Source: Brachionus koreanus (taxonomy: Eukaryota > Rotifera > Eurotatoria > Ploima > Brachionidae). From it: DNA of 62,524 bases. Location: the NCBI GenBank assembly GCA_016987375.1, contig PJRA01000549.1, positions 493,622-556,145 of the forward strand, in the 5' to 3' direction. The notes under the pieces were generated by a model. The model worked only from the letters and a program-made list of their open reading frames with translations, did not search any database and was not told the DNA's origin. Positions 57,027 to 62,524 of this stretch are shown one piece after another. Position 1 is the stretch's first letter; each line of letters starts with the position of its first letter. The position numbers and the translations under genes were made by a program.

Positions 57027-57098
57027 GGTTCTATGGTGTAACGGTTAGCACTCTGGACTTTGAATCCAGCGATCCGAGTTCAAATCTCGGTAGAACCT
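57027..57098 (+). tRNA. tRNA-Gln (anticodon TTG)
   Basis: A 72-base cloverleaf without an intron. The acceptor stem GGTTCTA/TAGAACC is perfect. The D arm contains TGGTGTAACGGTTAGCA (A box). The anticodon stem CTGGA/TCCAG encloses loop CTTTGAA, giving anticodon TTG. The T arm has CCGAG-TTCAAAT-CTCGG (B box). A T-run (TTT, then TTTTTT) downstream fits a polymerase III terminator. CCA is not encoded, as expected for a eukaryotic gene. Confidence 0.97.
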
Positions 57099-57313
57099 TT
57101 AATTTTTTATTATTCCATAGAAAAATTCTTCTTTCTTTCGATTAATTTACATGCTTTTTTCTTTAAAAAATTCATATCCCTTTTTTCATTTAAATTAAAA
57201 AGTACATTTTTAATCACATTTATTAATCCATTAATAATTTAAGAGAATTTTAATTTTTAAAAATTAAGAAAAAAAAATTTTATTATTGAAATATGACTTA
57301 AGAATGATTTTAT

Positions 57314-57802
57314 TCAGCCCATTCTAGGTAACGTTCTGCCCATTCTCGGCAAAGCCCGACCTAGTCTTGGTAAAGCTCGTCCCATTCTCGGTAGAGCTCT
57401 GCCCATGCGTGGCAAAGCTCTTCCCATTCTTGGCAATGCTCGCTTCAATAGATCATAATCAAACTCTTCGCTGCTCAAGCTATCGTAATCGTCCCAATAA
57501 AATCGTTTGCCCATTCTGGGCAAAGCCCTCTTCAACAAAGCCATTCTATACTCCGATTCTAAATTTTCGTCATACAGCTGATCATCACGATCTGTATTTT
57601 CTAGAAATTGCTCTTAAAATTTTAATTTAATTTTTAATTTAGGTTTTTTTTAATTTTTTTTTCTACCAAATTTTTCATTTACATCATCAATAGCTGCATT
57701 TTCTTTCTGACTAGTTGTACGGCAAGAGACTCCCGCTGCATTCAAAACCACTATACTGCACAAAACAAATAGACCTAATTGAATTTTTTTCATATAAACC
57801 AT
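57314..57802 (-). CDS. PRM-amide neuropeptide precursor (small cardioactive peptide-like)
   Basis: Two exons, 57802-57667 and 57612-57314, with a 54-nt phase 1 intron; 144 aa. Residues 1-27 are a signal peptide (MVYMKKIQLGLFVLCSIVVL and NAAGVSC). An acidic spacer leads to the first peptide ALPRMG at 75-80, flanked by KR sites. A second acidic spacer (FYWDDYDSLSSEEFDYDLL) ends in KR. Six units follow end to end: ALPRMGR three times, ALPRLGR, ALPRMGR, and a final TLPRMG at the C terminus. Each Gly would be the amide donor, so the predicted products are five ALPRM-amide, one ALPRL-amide and one TLPRM-amide. Most are released at single Arg sites. The C-terminal PRM-amide resembles molluscan small cardioactive peptides (AFPRM-amide). 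AATAAA overlaps the stop codon. An alternative in-frame start is at 57793. Confidence 0.88.
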
Positions 57803-59039
57803 GATTTATTGAATTAAATTTATTTTTAATATACAGCTTTTAATAAATATCTAAACATGTCATAAGAAATAATATTTTTTTAGATTCTAATCTATTAATA
57901 AATATTATAGAAATTTTGAACGATTTTTAGAACTGGATATGTATTTATATCAGTGATAAATTTGTAATAAAAAATTAATTCCGTCAAGTGTTCTGATCAA
58001 GTCAGAGTGAAATTTAATCAAAAAATTTCAAGAATTTTCCTAATTAATTTGAAAATATCAATTTAATAGAGATTTATTTCGATCAGTGGTGGCTCTTTCT
58101 AAGTTTGAATACCAGTTCCATTTGCTGCTAAAATATCAAACACTTCTTATCACAGAGAAGAAAAAAATAACTAAAAAACCCATTGGCCTTTCTCCAAAAA
58201 GCATTTGAAAAAATATCAAAATTTTAATCTAAAAATTTAGCTATTATAGACACAGAACCCATAAAACTGATATCTTGGAAAAATAAACCCTCAGAAATAT
58301 TTAATTTCTTCCAAAAAAACACTATCAAATTTTGCTCGATTACATGCACAAAAAAATGATCTTATTTTTAGCAAATATCCAAAGCTGGAAATTTATGTAA
58401 GAGCTTAGCCTTTTTCAAAAATAACAATTTGCCTATACTCTTTCAATTTTGATAGTTCTAAAAGATTAAAAATCACTATTTCTTCTGAATAAAAAATATT
58501 CTTAAGTTTAGACTATAAATTAGCCTTTTATATCAAATTTTAAAATCAATATTAATAAACTAATTAAATAAATGATAAACGAAGTATTTCATGATTCAAA
58601 ATTTTTTTTTATATGTATTCCCCATTGGAAGAGAGCTAAGCTTTGTGTTTTAGCTTGACTTGGCAACCTAACGAATTCCATTAAATCTTTAATCACACTG
58701 GATTTTATTCTTATAATCACCTTTGTTCTAATTAAGGTAAATAAAGCACGAAACTCCTGAAAAGCCTACGGAATTAGCGCGTCAAAAGTTATTCAATTGA
58801 AAAAAAGGAAATTATTCTTAAATCAAATATAATTAAGAACAAATTAATTCTCAATAATTTGTCTTGTCCAAATGTCTTATTAGATCAAATGCCCAATTTT
58901 TATAATTGATTCACATACGTTTAATTATTTCTAATAGTACACCAACGCATAAGACAATTTGAGCGGCTTTCCTAAAAAAATGAAATGATGATTGTTAAGA
59001 AAAAAATTTTAAAAACAAATTTTAAAAAAAATGGTTCAA
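57803..59039. other. Divergent intergenic region
   Basis: 5' flanks of the minus-strand neuropeptide gene and of plus-strand CTF8. A slightly less AT-rich patch at about 58610-58800 is unexplained. No gene is recognised. Confidence 0.5.
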
Positions 59040-59666
59040 ATATTCATTAAAACGTAATAAATTTACTTATAAAAGTCAAATTGTGTTTTACTTGGGGTAA
59101 TTTAGCTCTTGATTTCAAGGTCTGAAGATACTGGTATCAACGAATGGACTATAATTGAGCTTCAGGGTGATTTAGAGTGCGAAAATGGAAAGGATATAAA
59201 TGGAAAATTTATGGCAGATCTTTTTTTTAATAAAGACGTAAGTTGAAAATTTGTGTTCATGACTTCAAGTTGATAGATGATACATGAAATTTATAATTTA
59301 TATTTTTATCCCTTAAGGCTTAAAAAATGTAGGTTTTTTGTTTAAATAATTTTATTTGTTTGAAAGCGGAATTATTTTCTCTCATTAATTAATCATAGTA
59401 TTTTGCCTGTCTGAAAACTCCCTCACTTTAATTTTGTCTTTTAGGGCACGCCGATATTGATTCTTGGTCATCATGTAATGTATGGTAAAGTTTGCAATTT
59501 GGAAAAACCAATGGTGCTAATAAAAAAGCACAAGAAAGTTAATGGAATTGATGACGGCATGCAGTTGGATGATATGAAAGAAAAGTCTAAAACCGAATAT
59601 TTGGTTAAGTCGGTGATAAAGAAAAAAATCTTGTTTAACAAAAGGCCAAAACCGATTGTTTTCTAA
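59040..59666 (+). CDS. CHTF8: Chromosome transmission fidelity protein 8
   Basis: The small subunit of the Ctf18 replication-factor-C-like clamp loader (with Ctf18 and Dcc1) used for sister-chromatid cohesion and PCNA loading. Exons are 59040-59062, 59120-59237 and 59445-59666, 363 nt and 120 aa (human 121). It starts MVQIFIK, like MVQIVIS in the human protein. The sequence continues INEWTIIELQGDLE, then GTPILILGHHVMYGKVCNLE, KPMVLIKKH, and the C-terminal TEYLVKSVIKKKILFNKRPK with PIVF. Intron 2 is longer (207 nt) than most in the window. The first exon has only 23 coding bases and is chosen for the conserved MVQI start and phase match. Confidence 0.93.
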
Positions 59667-62246
59667 TTGAAGTTAGTATGTGGTAAAATTTGACAGAGCT
59701 TGGCTTATTATATATAGAATAAAACTTTTTTTATTTAGAATTCATTATAAAAATAAATATTTGTCTATTTAAAAAAAAATCAATTTTTTTTAAATTATGA
59801 GTTCCTTTTATTTAGTATAGATTTATCTAAAAAATCATCCTATTTACTTTAAATAAAGAGTCAATTAAATTTAATGATAAATTTTTTTTTTAATCATCCG
59901 ATTTAATAAGTAAATATTAGTGATGAATGTAGTCTTTATTTAAGAAAAAAAGTCATACTTTAATTTAATAATTTAAATGCATTAAAATCGATTTTTGACA
60001 AAATTTTTAATTATTTATAAATAACATGCAATCCTACTTAGAATATCAAATATCAGTCAAAAAGTCTCAATCGATAATTATTTCTTTAACTTTGTATCCG
60101 GTGATTGATTAATCCAAATTGATGGCTCTTTTTTTTCCAAGAACATCGAATTTCTATTAAGTTTTGAAGAGTTTTATTTATCAAAAAATCGATTTTATGC
60201 ATGTAATTGGTTCTTATCTTTAATTTTCTTGCTTCAGCTTATCTAACTCCCTCGACTTAGCCCACTTTTCTAATTAGAATTTAAATTTTCTAGCTTAATT
60301 TTTGGTAAGTTGACTCTTAAATCAAAACTTGTAACATTTTTTATTTAATTGTGCCTTAAACTTCATATAAGATGTGTTCATTTGATCTAGTTAAGTCATA
60401 ATTCCTGAACTAAGTTAAAGTTCTAACCTTTAATAAATTTTTCCATTTTATTTTGAATTTTTTTTTTAATAAAAAAAAATATCCTAAAATACATATTAAC
60501 TGAAGTTATTTTTTTTTTAATTTCAACTCAATCAACTTTGAATTCGAACAAAAAGTTAATTTTGAAAATATCATTTTAATAGAGTTGATTGATATTTTTT
60601 AAATAACAAAAGGAACTTATGTTAAAAAAGTTTGTTCAAAATAAAATTAAGAAAAAAAACTGAAAATTTATTTAGAATTTTTTAAAGAATTTTGAGTGTA
60701 TGAAAAACTTTATTCTCTTGTATTAAATAACAAATTTATAGTTTAAATTTTTCTGTTTGAATGTAGAAATGACGGAAAATTTCAATTAATCTAATTCTTT
60801 TTTTAATGCCATATGTCTAAAATTTATACTCTTTTTAATAGTCTTTACCGAAATTCATTTAGACAATTTGTTCAAACTTGATATCGCAATTTTTTAAATG
60901 TTTTTTTGCCAAAATTCGCATATTAAAAATCAATTGAAAATTATTAAATCGTTATTTTACCACATTTTTTAATAAATTTAAATAATCTTGGGTTTAATTT
61001 ATCTAATTGAACAATTACAATCTAGGTCTAAATTACCAATTTTATGGAAAAAAAATGATGCTTATTTTTTAATTTAAGTACCATTTCCTTGCAAATAAAT
61101 TATGTACTCATTGAAGAATGCAGGCACTGGAACTTTGGTTCAATTAATACATATTATATAGATCTTATGTTGGTTTAGCAAAAAATTAGAGATGGAGCAT
61201 ATCTAAAGTTGTTTTGCTTTAAAAATGTGGGCTTTAGGAGAGTAATTATTTGCAAGAAAACACAGTAAAAATATCTAGCTAATTAAAATAATTCTAAGAA
61301 AATGTTTCTTTTTAAATCAAATATTGTTGCTTTTTAAATATTTTTCTAGCCCCCGACGCAAATTTATTATGATTTATCATTTTAAAATAATTAAATTTTT
61401 TTCTTTGTTATTTTTAAAAAAATATTAATTGGTTCAATGTATTGGAAAAAATGTTTGACGCATAAAATCAAGTCATACTAAAAAAAACCTATTAATTAGG
61501 CATGAAAAAAATATTTCGGTAAGCAATTAATTTGTATTTATACAGTTAAAAGAGGCGAAAAATTCTAAACATGTTTTTGTAACCTGTTATAGCCGAAATT
61601 TAAAATTGAATTCAAAAAAATTTTCATAAAATTTGTTAATAATGAAAAAAGAAAATTTAATTTTCACATCAAGTAAATTATTATTAATCAATTTTATTTT
61701 TTTATTTTATTCTTTTCTGATTATTAAATCATTATAAAAACAAAAAAATATACTTCTAGATGAAAAAAATTTCCAATTTTGTAAAAAATTAATTAATTCA
61801 ATTTGAAAAGAATAGGAAAATAGATTAAAATTTATTTGAAATTAAAATAAGCTATAAATGATTAGAAAATTTTCCCTTTTTTGATAGTTTTGATTGCAAT
61901 AAAAGACAAGTATCAATTGCTGAAATATTCTTTGAGAAAAGAACTATTCTGTTTTAAACGTGATGAGATAAAGAAGCATTTCAGATCCTTTTTTTCTTTT
62001 GAAAAAATATTTTTGTTGATGACAAAATCATTAGTAGCTTTGACAAGAACTTAAAAATGTATTAGTTAAATTTTATGCGTCTAATAATTGTCAAAACGAT
62101 TGGTTTTATTTTTGGTAATGTGTTTGTATAATATTTACTAGTGAAAATATTTATGTTCCTTGAATGATAAATTTAGATCAAAATTAAACGAAAATTGTCA
62201 AAGAATTTTTAGTTTTTGATAAAAATATAAATTTTATTAAGCGTGT
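59667..62246. other. AT-rich intergenic DNA
   Basis: About 2.6 kb with no supported gene, RNA or repeat family, up to the LINE fragment at the right edge. Confidence 0.5.
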
Positions 62247-62524
62247 TGGAAGAGAGCAAATGTTACTCCAGTCTACAAGAAGAAAGGTGGTAAAAAAAAT
62301 CCTGAAAACTACCGTCCAATATCGCTATTATCAATATTAATAAAAATAATGGAGAAGCTAATAAGAGATGAAATGGTAATGCATTTATCGTAACACAAAT
62401 TACTATCTGTTCATCAACATGGATTTATGCATGCTAAATCCTGTGTAATCAATTTGTTAGAAACTTTTGATATCATCACTGAGGCCTTGAATAGAGGATT
62501 CAGTGCTGTGGTAGTATTTTTAGA
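62247..62524 (+). mobile_element. Non-LTR retrotransposon reverse transcriptase, partial
   Basis: The plus-strand frame reads WKRANVTPVYKKKGGKKNPE, NYRPISLLSILIKIMEKLIR, then a TAA stop at 62391-62393. It continues in the same frame with LLSVHQHGFMHAKSCVINLL, DIITEALNRG and SAVVVFLD to the window edge. These are the fingers and palm motifs of a CR1/Jockey-type reverse transcriptase (WKxAxVxPVxKKG, NYRPISLL). It overlaps the same part of the protein as the fragment at 12684, at high nucleotide identity. The internal stop makes this copy defective. Confidence 0.92.

Overview
The window is animal nuclear DNA. It is strongly AT-rich. Nearly all recognisable genes are split by GT-AG introns, most of them about 45-60 nt, and the products are typically metazoan: hippocalcin-type calcium sensor, class I myosin, kynurenine 3-monooxygenase, MFSD12, ASPM and a PRM-amide neuropeptide precursor. 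A small invertebrate with a compact AT-rich genome fits. The PRM-amide peptides resemble molluscan/annelid small cardioactive peptides and hint at a spiralian (a monogonont rotifer or another reduced spiralian would fit), but I cannot name the species.

Layout. 1-2932: AT-rich, no gene, one short TTAA-flanked element. 2933-3587 (-): unrecognised four-exon gene. 4845-5524 (-): hippocalcin/neurocalcin. 9147-11078 (-): ten-exon MFSD12-like transporter. 12684-13748: non-LTR retrotransposon fragment running into an 885-base assembly gap. 15915-17399: a convergent pair of Tctex-type dynein light chains. 18206-22548 (+): protein with the C-terminal domain of ANKRD11/12 but no ankyrin repeats. 22775-24240: dead retrotransposon and Tc1/mariner pieces. 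24663-26704 (+): methylcrotonoyl-CoA carboxylase beta subunit. 26962-27375: GC-rich foldback element. 27455-28662 (+): unrecognised coiled-coil gene. 30688-32013 (-): short-chain acyl-CoA dehydrogenase. 32560-42000: four small secreted-peptide loci interleaved with DDX6 and SF3A1. 42404-46033 (+): intronless ASPM-like gene. 47252-53198 (+): long-tailed myosin I. 53753-55469 (+): kynurenine 3-monooxygenase. 57027-57098: tRNA-Gln. 57314-57802 (-): neuropeptide precursor. 59040-59666 (+): CTF8. 62247-62524: second copy of the first retrotransposon, running off the end.

There are no operons and most genes are unrelated housekeeping functions. Two local themes stand out. First, the 32.5-42 kb segment holds a family of short secreted Gly/Arg/aromatic-rich peptides with a shared signal peptide and a shared GLRR motif; one member is duplicated in inverted orientation on the two sides of SF3A1. 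Second, a precursor carries seven copies of a hexapeptide ending in PRM/PRL plus an amidation glycine. Non-coding DNA carries a family of short elements bounded by TTAA and CACTAGAA-type inverted ends (piggyBac-like), other foldback elements, and decayed LINE and Tc1/mariner copies.

Exon structures were assembled by hand from reading frame, splice consensus and family knowledge. Coding lengths sum to whole codons in every gene, but no transcript data were available.
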